Of a stretch of 64,000 bases of DNA, positions 25,821 to 35,373 are shown piece after piece. The position numbers and the translations under genes were made by a program. This DNA is from DASXRU01 sp033856235. GTDB lineage: Bacteria; Acidobacteriota; Blastocatellia; Pyrinomonadales; Pyrinomonadaceae. The DNA lies in NCBI GenBank assembly GCA_033856235.1, contig JAWVFI010000081.1:36220-100219 (forward strand), written 5' to 3'. Position 1 is the first letter of the stretch. The number at the start of each line of letters is the position of its first letter. The notes under the pieces are model-generated. The model had not been told where the DNA came from. It was given only the letters and a program-made list of their open reading frames with translations, and did no database searches.

Positions 25821-26849
25821 ATGTCAGAACCGATCAAAGTGTTAGTCACAGGCGCAGGCGGCTTTATTGGTCACCACTTGAGCAAGTATCTGGTGGATCG
25901 CGGATACTGGGTCCGAGGCGTTGATATCAAGGAACCCGAATACGAGCCCACTGCAGCGCAGGAATTCGAGTTGCTCGATCTGATCAAATGGGAAAACTGC
26001 TTGCGCGCGACCGAAGGCATTGATCAGGTTTACGGTCTGGCGGCAAATATGGGCGGGATTGGGTTCATCGAATCCCATAAAGCAGTCATCGTGCGTGATA
26101 GCACGTTAATGAATATGCATACGATCGAGGCGGCGCGTCAGAATAACGTGAAGAAATATCTATTTACTTCCAGCGCTTGCATTTATCCGGGCTACCTGCA
26201 AAAAGACGCCGACGTGACGCCATTGAGGGAAGCAGATGCCTATCCCGCCGACGCGGAGGACGGATACGGCTGGGAGAAGCTTTATATGGAGAGAGTCTGC
26301 CGGCACTACACTGAGGACTTTGGCCTCGACACTCGCGTAGTTCGCTTTCACAATATTTTTGGTCCGCTGGGAACCTATGATGGCGGCAGGGAAAAGTCTC
26401 CGGCGGCTATTTGCCGCAAGGTGGCTCTGGCGAATGAGACGGACGAGATTGAAGTTTGGGGCGATGGTGAACAGACGCGCTCATATTGTTACATCGACGA
26501 TTGCGTGGAAGGTATTTACCGGCTCATGCAAAGTGAGCATCGCGATCCGATCAATCTCGGCCAGGATCGAATGATCTCGATTAATGAACTAGTAGATATG
26601 GTGTCCGCCATCGCCGGAAAGAAGATCTCAAAACGCTACGACGTGACCAAACCTCAGGGAGTGAGAGGACGAAATAGCGACAATACTCGCCTGCGCGAAG
26701 TCCTGGGTTGGGAGCCTGCGATTTCGCTGGAGGACGGCCTCGCCCTCACCTACCGCTGGATTGAACAGCAGCTGGGTAAAGAGGGGCGCACGGCCCCGTC
26801 AATGCCGCTTATCGCCGACCAGCAGGTTGCTGCACACACCACCGAGTAA
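25821..26849 (+). CDS. GDP-mannose 3,5-epimerase homologue (extended SDR)
   Basis: A 342-residue NAD-dependent SDR. NAD motif VTGAGGFIGHHL, then segments shared with plant GDP-mannose 3,5-epimerase: AANMGGIGFIES, SSACIYP, FHNIFGPLGTYDGGREKSP, GDGEQTRSYCYIDDCVEG and GVRGRNSDNT. With the start at 25821, C120, Y149, K153 and K192 fall 25 positions before the plant catalytic C145, Y174, K178 and K217, so the active site appears intact. Expected reaction: GDP-mannose to GDP-L-galactose or GDP-L-gulose. A TTG at 25794 is in frame but ATG 25821 is better. The gene is preceded by a structured element and may start a new transcription unit. Confidence 0.85.
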   Translation: MSEPIKVLVTGAGGFIGHHLSKYLVDRGYWVRGVDIKEPEYEPTAAQEFELLDLIKWENCLRATEGIDQVYGLAANMGGIGFIESHKAVIVRDSTLMNMHTIEAARQNNVKKYLFTSSACIYPGYLQKDADVTPLREADAYPADAEDGYGWEKLYMERVCRHYTEDFGLDTRVVRFHNIFGPLGTYDGGREKSPAAICRKVALANETDEIEVWGDGEQTRSYCYIDDCVEGIYRLMQSEHRDPINLGQDRMISINELVDMVSAIAGKKISKRYDVTKPQGVRGRNSDNTRLREVLGWEPAISLEDGLALTYRWIEQQLGKEGRTAPSMPLIADQQVAAHTTE

Positions 26850-26960
26850 GGCTCCTGACTTCCGCGAACTAGTTTGAGTCCGGTCGGTTTGAACGTCGGG
26901 CAAGAATGCGTTCGGCAGTATGCCCGCGCGTTCAAAGTCACTTGCCGAGGGGCGACCTAA

Positions 26961-27743
26961 ATGTTTGGGTGGTATCGGGCACAAGTTAAGCAGCACGGCC
27001 TCATTGATGCCACCAGCTTGTTCTGCCGCGTCGGCTGGTCCAGGAGCAGGGTCAATTTGGCCAACCGGCTGCTGCCGGGCAAGGTTTCCTGTCCTTGTTG
27101 TGGCTGGTCCGGGCGCAGGTTTCACGATTTCATCCAGCTGGGATATTCCGAACGGAATACTGCCTGCCCGCAATGTGACAGCTATGCCCGGCACCGAAGC
27201 TTTTACCTTTGGCTGAGCCGCGAATACCGTTTGCAAAAGCGCAGGGGCGTCGCACTCATTCTTGCGGCCGAAGGCGCACTCACTCCCCTCTGGGACGAGG
27301 CGGGCGAGCTGACAGTTTTCCGGATGGATATCGATAGCCTACGGGGCAGCGATTTCCTGGGAGACTTGACCAAACTCCCCATTGCGGCGGACTCAATAGA
27401 TCTTCTTTGGTGTCATCATGTTTTGGAGCACATCGGAGATGATCGGGCCGCCATGGCTGAACTTTGCCGAGTTCTGCGCCCGGGTCATGGAGAGTTGATT
27501 GTTTCGGTGCCCATGATTCCCGGCGACGCGACGTTGGAATACGGGTTCGCCGATCCTGCGCTTAACGGCCACTGGCGCATTTACGGTGATGACTTCGGAG
27601 ATCGCCTGGCTGAGAGCGGGTTTACCGTGAGAGCTGTGGACTATCGTCCGCCGGCCGCTGATCTGGCACGTTATGGGATTGTCGCGGAACACTTCTACAT
27701 CTGCACCAAACCGGAATCCTCTCACGAGCACTCGCGACAATGA
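26961..27743 (+). CDS. SAM-dependent methyltransferase with N-terminal zinc ribbon
   Basis: A 260-residue protein. Cysteines C44/C47 (CPCC) and C69/C72 (CPQC) form a likely zinc ribbon before a class I methyltransferase domain. The SAM fold is seen in ALILAAEGALTPLW, the acidic strand end FRMDIDSLRG and the post-motif DSIDLLWCHHVLEHIG with RVLRPGHGEL. Glycine-rich motif I is degenerate (AAEGA), yet the acidic and later motifs are kept. ATG 26961; the stop overlaps the next start (ATGA). Likely methylates a sugar or lipid intermediate; this is inferred from its place among glycosyltransferases. Confidence 0.75.
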   Translation: MFGWYRAQVKQHGLIDATSLFCRVGWSRSRVNLANRLLPGKVSCPCCGWSGRRFHDFIQLGYSERNTACPQCDSYARHRSFYLWLSREYRLQKRRGVALILAAEGALTPLWDEAGELTVFRMDIDSLRGSDFLGDLTKLPIAADSIDLLWCHHVLEHIGDDRAAMAELCRVLRPGHGELIVSVPMIPGDATLEYGFADPALNGHWRIYGDDFGDRLAESGFTVRAVDYRPPAADLARYGIVAEHFYICTKPESSHEHSRQ

Positions 27744-28759
27744 GCGTCAAGACTATTCAAGCTCCTGCCGGACAATTCAATCAAATGAAAGTCAGCGTTA
27801 TCGTCCCGGTTAGGAATGAGGAGCAATCAATCCGGGCGCTGTTGGAATCCCTGCTCGCGCAGACGCGAGTGCCGGATGAGATTGTCATCACTGACGGGGG
27901 ATCCACGGACGCCACGATTCGCATCGTTGAGGAGTATTTACAGCGAGGCAAGCCGATCAAGTTAATTCGCGAAAGCGCCGCGCTCCCCGGTCGCGGGCGC
28001 AACCTGGGCGCAGCCGCAGCGTCGTGCGAATGGATTGCCTTTATCGACGGCGGGATTGAACCGGTCGGGGAATGGCTGGCGGCGCTCTTAGAGCGCGCGC
28101 AACTCGCATCCGCAGATGTTGTTTACGGAGCTTGGGAACCAATTTTGGACAGTTTTTTTAAAGAGTGTGCCGCCATCGCGTACGTCCCCGCTCCGGAAAA
28201 CGTTGATGGCGACTGGTTGCGTCCACGATTTATTGCCTCGTCATTAATGCGCCGGGAAGTGTGGCGCGCGGCAGGGGGCTTCCCGGAAAACCTGCGCTCG
28301 GCCGAAGACATTCTTTTCATGAAGAACATTCAAAAGCTGGATTATCGCGCTGTTCGCGAACCGCGTGCACTTGTTCGCTGGAATATTCAGCCCACTCTTT
28401 TACGGACTTTTAAACGCTTTGCCTCGTACGCCCGTCACAACATTCGCGCCGGATTGTGGCGAGAATGGCAAGCTGCCATTTTCAGATATTACGGATTGCT
28501 GGTGGTCTCAGCGACTCCGGCGATCTTTCTGGGTCCGAAGTGGCTCCTGATAACTCTGAGTTTCTGGCTGGTCTTGCTGGCTACGCGCGGCGTGGTTGCG
28601 CTCCGGCGCAATCGCCAGAACTATCCTGCAGGCATCGCGCGAAACGCGCTGAGACTTTTGCTGCTGGTTCCGATTATCGGCACGCTCGATGCTGCGGCCC
28701 TGTGGGGAAGCGTCAACTGGCTGCTATTTGATAGAGTCCCTAAAACCAGACAGGCCTGA
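27740..28759 (+). CDS. Family 2 glycosyltransferase with C-terminal membrane helices
   Basis: A 339-residue GT2. The catalytic domain reads VSVIVPVRNEEQSIRALLE, then ITDGGSTDATIRIVEE, and WIAFIDGGIEPVGEWL, where the usual DxD reads DGG. GGFPENLRSAEDILFMKNI supplies the acidic catalytic-base region (ED). The last 100 residues have hydrophobic helices (ALRLLLLVPIIGTLDAA). The start ATG 27740 overlaps the previous stop; ATG 27785 is an alternative that would start right at the first beta strand. It is part of a run of glycosyltransferases likely building one repeat unit. Confidence 0.86.
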   Translation: MSVKTIQAPAGQFNQMKVSVIVPVRNEEQSIRALLESLLAQTRVPDEIVITDGGSTDATIRIVEEYLQRGKPIKLIRESAALPGRGRNLGAAAASCEWIAFIDGGIEPVGEWLAALLERAQLASADVVYGAWEPILDSFFKECAAIAYVPAPENVDGDWLRPRFIASSLMRREVWRAAGGFPENLRSAEDILFMKNIQKLDYRAVREPRALVRWNIQPTLLRTFKRFASYARHNIRAGLWREWQAAIFRYYGLLVVSATPAIFLGPKWLLITLSFWLVLLATRGVVALRRNRQNYPAGIARNALRLLLLVPIIGTLDAAALWGSVNWLLFDRVPKTRQA

Positions 28760-28768
28760 AATTTCTCC

Positions 28769-30016
28769 ATGACACTAACCGGAAAACGCGTACTTTACAT
28801 TTCCTATAACGGCATGCTCGACCCGCTGGGCCAAAGCCAGGTGATTCCGTATCTGCGTGAGCTCAGTAAGTTGGGGCTGCGATTTACATTGCTAAGCTAC
28901 GAACGCGATATGGCGTACACAGCTGAAGGCGTTGAGCGATGCCGGGAACTTAAAGAGACCCTCGCCACCTATGACATTGAGTGGCATCACCTCCGCTATC
29001 ACAAAAGCCCGACACTGCCCGCCACCGTTTACGATATGGCCGCCGGCGTGCGCTTTGGCGCCTCGATCATGAAGCGTCATCAAATCAAGATGGTTCATGC
29101 ACGCGGCTATATCCCGGCGGCGATTGCTTTGACGTTGAAGAAGTTGTTTGGCGTGAAGATGATCTTTGATATCCGAGGACTGATGGGCGAAGAATACGTC
29201 GATGCCTCCCATTGGACCAGAGGCAGTCTGCGTTATCGCCTGACGAAGATCATGGAACGGCGGGCGCTGGCAAATACCGATGGGATTGTAACGCTGACGC
29301 GGGCCCTGTGGCCGGTGATTAACAAGTGGGATGGGCTCCGCGGCCGTGAGGTCTATCATCAGGTCATCCCTTGTTGCACCGATCTCGAGCGATTCAGATT
29401 TGACGAAGAGGACAGGACCAGGCGCCGGCAGGAGCTGGGATTGCAGGATCAATTTGTGCTCGTTTACAGTGGCTCGATTGGTAGTTGGTATTTCGGGGAC
29501 AAGATGGCGGATTTCTTCCTCGCCCTGCTGGAACAGCGTCCGGATGCTCATTTTCTCTGGTTGACCCAGGGAGATCCCGCCTGGGTTCAGGATCTAATGC
29601 AAGGACGTGATATCAGCGACAGTCAATATACGGTCAAGTCGGTCCAGCCGGTGGAGGTTGCTTCATATTTGTCAGCCAGCGACACGGGGGTCGCGTTCTT
29701 CAAGCCAGGGCTTTCAAAACTGGCAACCTCGCCAACGAAGGTTGCTGAATATCTGGCTTGTGGATTGCCCATAGTCATGAATTCGGGAATCGGCGATTCC
29801 GATCAGTTGATCACCAAGGAAAAAGTGGGCGCTCTGATTCGGGATTTTACGACGCAGGAATACGCGGAAGCGGCTTCGCACGTGCAACACTTCATCGCCA
29901 ATGTCGAAGGCGCGCGGCGCCATGTGCGCGATGTCGCAAAGAGACTTTTCGATGTGACGGAAGTCGGCCTGGAGCGATATGCGCGATTGTACGAAGACGT
30001 GGTGGGGTCGGAGTAG
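28769..30016 (+). CDS. Family 4-type glycosyltransferase
   Basis: A 415-residue GT-B enzyme, probably retaining. The N-terminal half opens with VLYISYNGMLDPLGQSQVIP, a recognisable opening in this group. The C-terminal half has VLVYSGSIGSWYFG and the donor-binding segment KLATSPTKVAEYLACGLPIV, where an E-x7-E-like pattern is shortened to a single clear Glu. No membrane helices. ATG 28769 lies nine bases after the previous stop and TAG at 30014-30016 is 41 bases before the next gene. Donor sugar is not deducible. Confidence 0.87.
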   Translation: MTLTGKRVLYISYNGMLDPLGQSQVIPYLRELSKLGLRFTLLSYERDMAYTAEGVERCRELKETLATYDIEWHHLRYHKSPTLPATVYDMAAGVRFGASIMKRHQIKMVHARGYIPAAIALTLKKLFGVKMIFDIRGLMGEEYVDASHWTRGSLRYRLTKIMERRALANTDGIVTLTRALWPVINKWDGLRGREVYHQVIPCCTDLERFRFDEEDRTRRRQELGLQDQFVLVYSGSIGSWYFGDKMADFFLALLEQRPDAHFLWLTQGDPAWVQDLMQGRDISDSQYTVKSVQPVEVASYLSASDTGVAFFKPGLSKLATSPTKVAEYLACGLPIVMNSGIGDSDQLITKEKVGALIRDFTTQEYAEAASHVQHFIANVEGARRHVRDVAKRLFDVTEVGLERYARLYEDVVGSE

Positions 30017-30057
30017 GCCGGAATCGCATCCTCATTAATGGCGTCGCGGCCTCTATT

Positions 30058-31152
30058 ATGAAAGTCCTTGCGTTAGCGTCATATCCTGTGGAAGCAGCGG
30101 CCACGCGATACCGTCTCTACCAATTTGTGGAACCATTGGCGGCGCGCGGAATTAGTCTCACCATACGTCCCTTTTTGGATTCAGCGTCTTTCGAAAGAAT
30201 CTATCGTCCCCGGGAAATAGTACAAACTGCGTTGGGTCTATCGGTTTCCAGCTTGCGTCGTCTGGGCGACGTTCTCCGCGCGCGCGAAGCTGACGTTTTG
30301 CTGGTGCAGCGCGAAGCGATGACGCTTGGCCCCCCGGTCGTGGAATGGATGGCTAATAAGGTTGTGCGGTGTCCCATGGTATTGGATCTGGATGATGCCA
30401 CCTACATTTCGTACACCAGTCCCACCTACGGTCGCCTGGGAAAAACACTGAAGTGGTTCGGAAAGACAGACGACTTGATTCGCTGGTCGCAGGTAGTCAC
30501 TTGCGGTAACCGGGTGATTGCTGAATACGTAGCGGGCAAGGGCACTCAGGCCCGGATCATTCCCACGGTAGTTGATACCGACGTCTTTCGCCCGGCGAAT
30601 GCGGATCGCGATCACTCTAAGGTGATAATGGGCTGGGTAGGCACGCACTCGACGTACCCTTTCCTGAAATCGATCTTTCCGGTATTGCAAAAGCTCGCCG
30701 CTGATTACCCTTTCCGCTTGAAGGTTGTGGGGGCCGGGACTGATGACATCAGGATCCCCGGGGTGGAAGTTGAAAACCTGCAATGGAGCCTCGGTCGCGA
30801 GACCAGCGATTTCCAGAGCTTTGATATTGGGCTCTATCCCATCGATTCCGCGAGTTATGGGAATGAGTGGACCATGGGTAAATCCTGTTTCAAGGCCATC
30901 CAGTACATGGCAGTGGGCGTACCGTACGTTGTCAGCCCGGTTGGGGTCTGCGCTGAGATTGGCGAAGCCGGCGTGACCCATCTCGCGGCGGGCAGCCCGG
31001 ACGAATGGTATGAAGCCCTCAGGACACTTTTACAGAACAGGGAACAGCGCCAACGAATGGGAAGTGCGGGCCGGCAATATGCGCTTAAGCACTACAATGT
31101 TTCCGATCAGGCTGATAAGCTCGCGCAAGCATTGCGGGAAGCGGTTAATTAA
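30058..31152 (+). CDS. Family 4-type glycosyltransferase
   Basis: A 364-residue GT-B protein. It begins KVLALASYPVEAAATRYRLY and continues with the linker strand CPMVLDLDDATYISYTSPTY, whose LDLDDA acidic patch is common in one GT4 subgroup. The nucleotide-sugar half has GWVGTHSTYPFLKS and FKAIQYMAVGVPYVVSPVG. The frame extends far upstream but only overlapping the preceding gene; ATG 30058 aligns with the fold's first strand. It follows the gene at 28769 closely and both probably act on the same growing unit. Confidence 0.86.
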   Translation: MKVLALASYPVEAAATRYRLYQFVEPLAARGISLTIRPFLDSASFERIYRPREIVQTALGLSVSSLRRLGDVLRAREADVLLVQREAMTLGPPVVEWMANKVVRCPMVLDLDDATYISYTSPTYGRLGKTLKWFGKTDDLIRWSQVVTCGNRVIAEYVAGKGTQARIIPTVVDTDVFRPANADRDHSKVIMGWVGTHSTYPFLKSIFPVLQKLAADYPFRLKVVGAGTDDIRIPGVEVENLQWSLGRETSDFQSFDIGLYPIDSASYGNEWTMGKSCFKAIQYMAVGVPYVVSPVGVCAEIGEAGVTHLAAGSPDEWYEALRTLLQNREQRQRMGSAGRQYALKHYNVSDQADKLAQALREAVN

Positions 31153-31220
31153 AGTTTAGGAGCGGTGAGGACGTCCGGGCCAGGGCCGGGATCCTGCAAG
31201 CCGTAGAGGCAATAGGCCAA

Positions 31221-31946
31221 ATGCGCGGAAGCGGAAGATTCAGAATTTTGATTTTGGCGCTGATCGCGGTGCTCCCGTCTTTCATGAAGCGGGGGGCGTA
31301 CCGCGCGTTCTTCGGTTATCGGATCGGCAAACGCGTGCGGATTGGGCTAAGCATCATTGACGTGGGAAAATGCGAGATTCAGGACGATGTGTGCATTGGA
31401 CACCTGAACATTTTTACGCGGGTCAAAGAACTATCTATCGGCGATCATGCTCGAATCGGTCATCTGAACATCATCCGCGGCGGTGACGAGGTCAAACTTG
31501 GCCGTTATTCTGAGATAATTCGCCTGAATGAGATAAATTCAATTCCTGATCCTGAGGTGGTCAATCCCGTCGAGCCCCGGTTTCAGCTCGGCGATGGTAG
31601 TATTATTACCGCCGGGCACAAGATAGACTTTACTGACCGAGTTAATATTGGGCGACGCACAATCCTGGGCGGCCGCAACTCATCATTGTGGACGCACAAC
31701 CGGCAACGAACCATGCCGATTGAGATTGGGGATTTCGCCTATATCGGTTCCGAAATTCGGGTGGCGCCTGGAGGCGCCATACCTTCGCGCAGCATTGTGG
31801 GAATCGGAGCGGTCATAACCAGGAAGCTCCAGGAAGAACAGTTTCTGATTGGCGGGGTTCCGGCCAAGGCAATCCGGCCCTTGAGCGAAGAGGACCAGTT
31901 TTTGATAACGCGAAAAACGCGCCGAGACCTGCCTGACGAGATTTAG
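31221..31946 (+). CDS. Hexapeptide-repeat acyltransferase
   Basis: A 241-residue protein with a hydrophobic N-terminal helix (ILILALIAVLPSF) followed by beta-helix repeats: IDVGKCEIQDDVCIGHLNIF, IGDHARIGHLNI, VNIGRRTILGGRN and VAPGGAIPSRSIVGIGAVI. The terminal GGVPAKAIRP segment is the usual end of sugar O-acetyltransferases (WbbJ/Maa type). The likely role is O-acetylation of a repeat-unit sugar using acetyl-CoA. Rather longer than minimal family members and membrane-associated at the N-terminus. ATG 31221 lies 68 bases after the previous stop. Confidence 0.8.
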   Translation: MRGSGRFRILILALIAVLPSFMKRGAYRAFFGYRIGKRVRIGLSIIDVGKCEIQDDVCIGHLNIFTRVKELSIGDHARIGHLNIIRGGDEVKLGRYSEIIRLNEINSIPDPEVVNPVEPRFQLGDGSIITAGHKIDFTDRVNIGRRTILGGRNSSLWTHNRQRTMPIEIGDFAYIGSEIRVAPGGAIPSRSIVGIGAVITRKLQEEQFLIGGVPAKAIRPLSEEDQFLITRKTRRDLPDEI

Positions 31947-32016
31947 TTGGCCGGATCTTGTTCTAAACGGTGCTCATCGATTAATTGATCAAACTTGCGG
32001 TAAAGATAGACTTCAT

Positions 32017-33450
32017 ATGAATGCGGTTTTAACGGTCTTGATGCTTTTCGTTTGTGCGGCGGCCGCGATCATGGTGCCTGACCATGGTCCGCCCGCTCTG
32101 GCTCTTTGCCTCTTTCTCGCTTTAGGGGCTGGTTTGGCCATCTGGAGGTTCGACCGGGCCAATGAGTTTCTCGTGCGGCTTTTCGTCGGAGCGCTGGCCG
32201 CAAGAATCTTCGTGGCCACGCTCATCGCTTTTTTTCAATGGCAAACGTTCTTTGGCGGCGATTCGGAAACTTATGATTTCTACGGTTGGGCGATGGGCCT
32301 GTCCTGGCACGGAAGCGGTATTAATAAAGCCTACGTAGAGTTGTTTACCCGCTCTGGAGGCAGTGGCTGGGGCATGCTGTATGTGGTCGCTTCTATTTAT
32401 GAGGTGGTCGGTCGAAATACGTTTGCGGTCCAGTTATTCAACGCCGTGATTGGTGCAGCGACGGCGATAATCGTGTATCTAATCGCCCTGCACCTTTTCG
32501 AAAATAAACGAGTCGCGCGCATTGCAGCTTTGTTTGTCGCCTTCTATCCTTCGCTGGTGCTTTGGTCAGCGCAAGCTTTGAAAGATGGACCGATCGTTTT
32601 TCTTTTGGTGGTCTCGATGCTCTGCACGCTGAAGATGGGCGAGCGGTTCAGTGTCAAATACCTCGCGATTCTGCTGGCTTCCGTGCTTTCCGTGCTGACA
32701 CTTCGCTTTTACATCTTCTACATGCTGATTACTGCGATCGCGGGCGCGTTCGTGATCGGCATGCGCTCATTCTCGGCTAAAAGCTTCACCCGGCAGTTTG
32801 TGGTGGTCATCATCATGGGTCTGGCCATGACCTACATGGGAATTACGCGCTATGCCACGCGCCAGCTCGGAGTCTACGGAAACCTGGAGTCAGTCAATCG
32901 GAGCCGCCAGGATGCGGCGACCTCCGCGAAATCCGGATTTGCCGCAGATGTTGACGTCTCCACTACCGGGGGCGCGCTTTCCGCAATTCCCATCGGATTG
33001 TTTTACCTGCTGTTCGCGCCTTTGCCGTGGCAGCTCGCGTCTGCGCGGCAGATGATTACGCTTCCGGAGATGGTTGTTTGGTGGCTGAGCTTCCCCCTGC
33101 TGATTTTGGGGTTATGGTTCACCATTAGACATCGTTTGCGGCGCGTGTCTCCGATTCTATTGTTCACTACGCTGCTAACACTCGGCTACTCGGTGTTCCA
33201 GGGAAACATTGGCACAGCTTATCGCCAGCGGGCGCAGTTGCTGGTCTTCTATTTTATTTTTGTAGCGGTGGGAATGGTTCTTTTTAAGGAGAGGCGCGAG
33301 GACAAGAAACGCCTGCTTGAAGAGAAAAAACAAATGGTCGCCGCCAGGCAGGCGGAGCGAGGTTACCCTCCGTTTAAGTCGCCGCGAGATTTTGGCGTGA
33401 AGCCCACGTTTCAGGCCGTCACACCTGCGTTACCCGGCGATGAAAGATAG
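32017..33450 (+). CDS. Polytopic membrane protein, GT39/GT-C-like
   Basis: A 477-residue protein with about ten membrane helices. The first extracytoplasmic loop contains GGDSETYDFYGWAMG, with the acidic residue placed as in protein-mannosyltransferase/ArnT-type GT-C enzymes, followed by helices with VVASIYEVVGRNTFAVQLFN, a segment typical of that fold. Such enzymes take sugar from a polyprenyl-phosphate donor on the outside of the membrane. The C-terminus is cytoplasmic and very basic (KERREDKKRLLEEKK). ATG start. Alternative: a polymerase (Wzy) of an unusual kind; no Wzy motif is decisive. Confidence 0.65.
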   Translation: MNAVLTVLMLFVCAAAAIMVPDHGPPALALCLFLALGAGLAIWRFDRANEFLVRLFVGALAARIFVATLIAFFQWQTFFGGDSETYDFYGWAMGLSWHGSGINKAYVELFTRSGGSGWGMLYVVASIYEVVGRNTFAVQLFNAVIGAATAIIVYLIALHLFENKRVARIAALFVAFYPSLVLWSAQALKDGPIVFLLVVSMLCTLKMGERFSVKYLAILLASVLSVLTLRFYIFYMLITAIAGAFVIGMRSFSAKSFTRQFVVVIIMGLAMTYMGITRYATRQLGVYGNLESVNRSRQDAATSAKSGFAADVDVSTTGGALSAIPIGLFYLLFAPLPWQLASARQMITLPEMVVWWLSFPLLILGLWFTIRHRLRRVSPILLFTTLLTLGYSVFQGNIGTAYRQRAQLLVFYFIFVAVGMVLFKERREDKKRLLEEKKQMVAARQAERGYPPFKSPRDFGVKPTFQAVTPALPGDER

Positions 33451-33480
33451 CCACTCGCCTTAACTTCTTAATAACAAAAC

Positions 33481-35361
33481 ATGTGTGGGATTGTCGGCAT
33501 AGTGCAGGGCGGGGAAGTCCAGGTGGATCGAGACCTGGTGTCTCGGATGTGCGAGGCAATCCGTCATCGTGGTCCCGACGAAGACGGATTTTATTTTAAG
33601 GGCGGCGTGGGCCTCGGAATGCGCCGGCTCTCGATCATCGATCTAAAAGGTGGTCAGCAGCCAATCTACAATCAGGATCGCACGGCCGCGATCGTCTTCA
33701 ACGGGGAAATCTACAACTATCGCGAATTGCGCAAGCAGCTGGAGGAACTGGGCCACAAGTTCTACACCGATAGCGATACCGAAGCGATCATTCATGCTTA
33801 CGATCGTTATGGCGTTGAATGTCCAAAATACCTGCGCGGAATGTTCGCGTTTGCAATTTGGGATGAAGCCCGCCAGGAACTTTTCTTAGCCCGCGACCGG
33901 GTTGGAAAAAAGCCACTCCTTTATGCGCAGGTCAACGGAAAGCTGGCCTTCGCTTCGGAGTTCAGCGCGCTGTTGCTTCATCCCGATATCAGCCGTGATG
34001 TTAACTTTGAAGCTCTGCATCACTATCTTTCATTCCTCTGCGTGCCGGCGCCGCTGACCGCATACAGTGCGATCAGGAAACTTGAGCCCGGACATTGGCT
34101 GCGTTGGCGTCAGGGCGAAATTGAAACCCGGCGATACTGGCAGCCGGACTTTTCGCATAAGACTGATTTGAACGAAGCGGAAGCGGGGGATCGCGTCGTC
34201 GAGCTCCTGCGTGATGCGGTCAAGGTTCGTCTGATGTCGGAAGTACCGTTGGGAGCTTTCCTTTCCGGCGGCGTTGATTCCAGCGCGGTAGTGGCGCTGA
34301 TGGCGGAAGAGTCTGCCACGCCGGTCAAGACCTTTTCCATCGGCTTCGAAGAGCAGGACTTCAGCGAGTTGCACCATGCGCGCCGCGTCGCTGCACACAT
34401 CGGCGCCGACCATCATGAATTCATAGTGCGCCCTGATGCCATGGAAGTGTTGCCGACGCTGGTGGAGCACTATGGCGAGCCCTATGCTGATTCTTCGGCC
34501 ATTCCGACCTATTACGTGGCGAAAGAAACGCGCCGCTACGTGACCGTCGCTTTGAACGGTGACGGGGGCGACGAATGCTTCGCCGGTTACGAGCGGTACG
34601 CAGCCATGAATCTGGCAGAGAAGTATCGCCATCTGCCAGCCGGGTTTCGAAAACACATAATCGAAAACGCAGTGAACCTGTTGCCGCTATCCGACAGCCG
34701 GCGCGATCCGTTCGCGCGCGCTCAGCGGTTTATTCGCGCCGCGTCGTTGCCGAAGCTGGATCGATACCTGCGCTGGGTAAGCGCCTTTGACGAAGAGGCC
34801 AAGGCCGGCCTGTACTCGCGAACGTTCCGCGAGGAAACCCGGCACCTCAACACGGCCAGCATTCTGGAACCATGGTTTGCCAAAGTGAACGGCTCAGGAA
34901 TTGTAGATGCGTCGCTGCTAACCGACACCATGACCTATCTCCCCAACGATCTGCTGGTGAAAGTTGATATCGCCAGCATGGCGGTATCGCTGGAGGCGCG
35001 CTCGCCGTTCCTCGATCATCACTTGATTGAATTCGCTGCCAGCCTGCCGGAAAACCTCAAGCTGCGTGGCTTAACCACCAAATATTTGCTGAAGAATGTT
35101 TTGAAGAAAATTCTGCCGGCTGAAAATCTGAACCGGCCCAAGATGGGGTTTGGTGTTCCCATCGGCCATTGGTTTCGTGGCCGTTTGCAGGGTTTTCTGC
35201 AGGAGACACTTTTGTCGGAAAAAGCCCTGGGCCGAGATCTTTTCAATCCCGGAAGAGTGAAGCAGATTGTCGAAGAGCATGTCACTGCGAAAAGAAACCA
35301 TGCGCATCAACTGTGGACGCTCTTGATGCTGGAGTTATGGTTTCAACGATTTATTGATTAG
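33481..35361 (+). CDS. asnB: Asparagine synthetase-type amidotransferase (class II, glutamine-hydrolysing)
   Basis: A 626-residue enzyme. The N-terminal nucleophile Cys2 (MCGIVGIVQ) belongs to a glutaminase domain with RHRGPDEDG and FNGEIYNYREL. The synthetase domain follows with P-loop FLSGGVDSSAVVALM near residue 260 and SLEARSPFLDHHLIEF. In polysaccharide loci such enzymes may amidate a uronic acid or peptide group instead of aspartate. A second, divergent copy lies at 51276-53225. ATG 33481. The methyltransferase at 35374 follows after 12 bases. Confidence 0.9.
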   Translation: MCGIVGIVQGGEVQVDRDLVSRMCEAIRHRGPDEDGFYFKGGVGLGMRRLSIIDLKGGQQPIYNQDRTAAIVFNGEIYNYRELRKQLEELGHKFYTDSDTEAIIHAYDRYGVECPKYLRGMFAFAIWDEARQELFLARDRVGKKPLLYAQVNGKLAFASEFSALLLHPDISRDVNFEALHHYLSFLCVPAPLTAYSAIRKLEPGHWLRWRQGEIETRRYWQPDFSHKTDLNEAEAGDRVVELLRDAVKVRLMSEVPLGAFLSGGVDSSAVVALMAEESATPVKTFSIGFEEQDFSELHHARRVAAHIGADHHEFIVRPDAMEVLPTLVEHYGEPYADSSAIPTYYVAKETRRYVTVALNGDGGDECFAGYERYAAMNLAEKYRHLPAGFRKHIIENAVNLLPLSDSRRDPFARAQRFIRAASLPKLDRYLRWVSAFDEEAKAGLYSRTFREETRHLNTASILEPWFAKVNGSGIVDASLLTDTMTYLPNDLLVKVDIASMAVSLEARSPFLDHHLIEFAASLPENLKLRGLTTKYLLKNVLKKILPAENLNRPKMGFGVPIGHWFRGRLQGFLQETLLSEKALGRDLFNPGRVKQIVEEHVTAKRNHAHQLWTLLMLELWFQRFID

Positions 35362-35373
35362 GAGCATTGGTAG

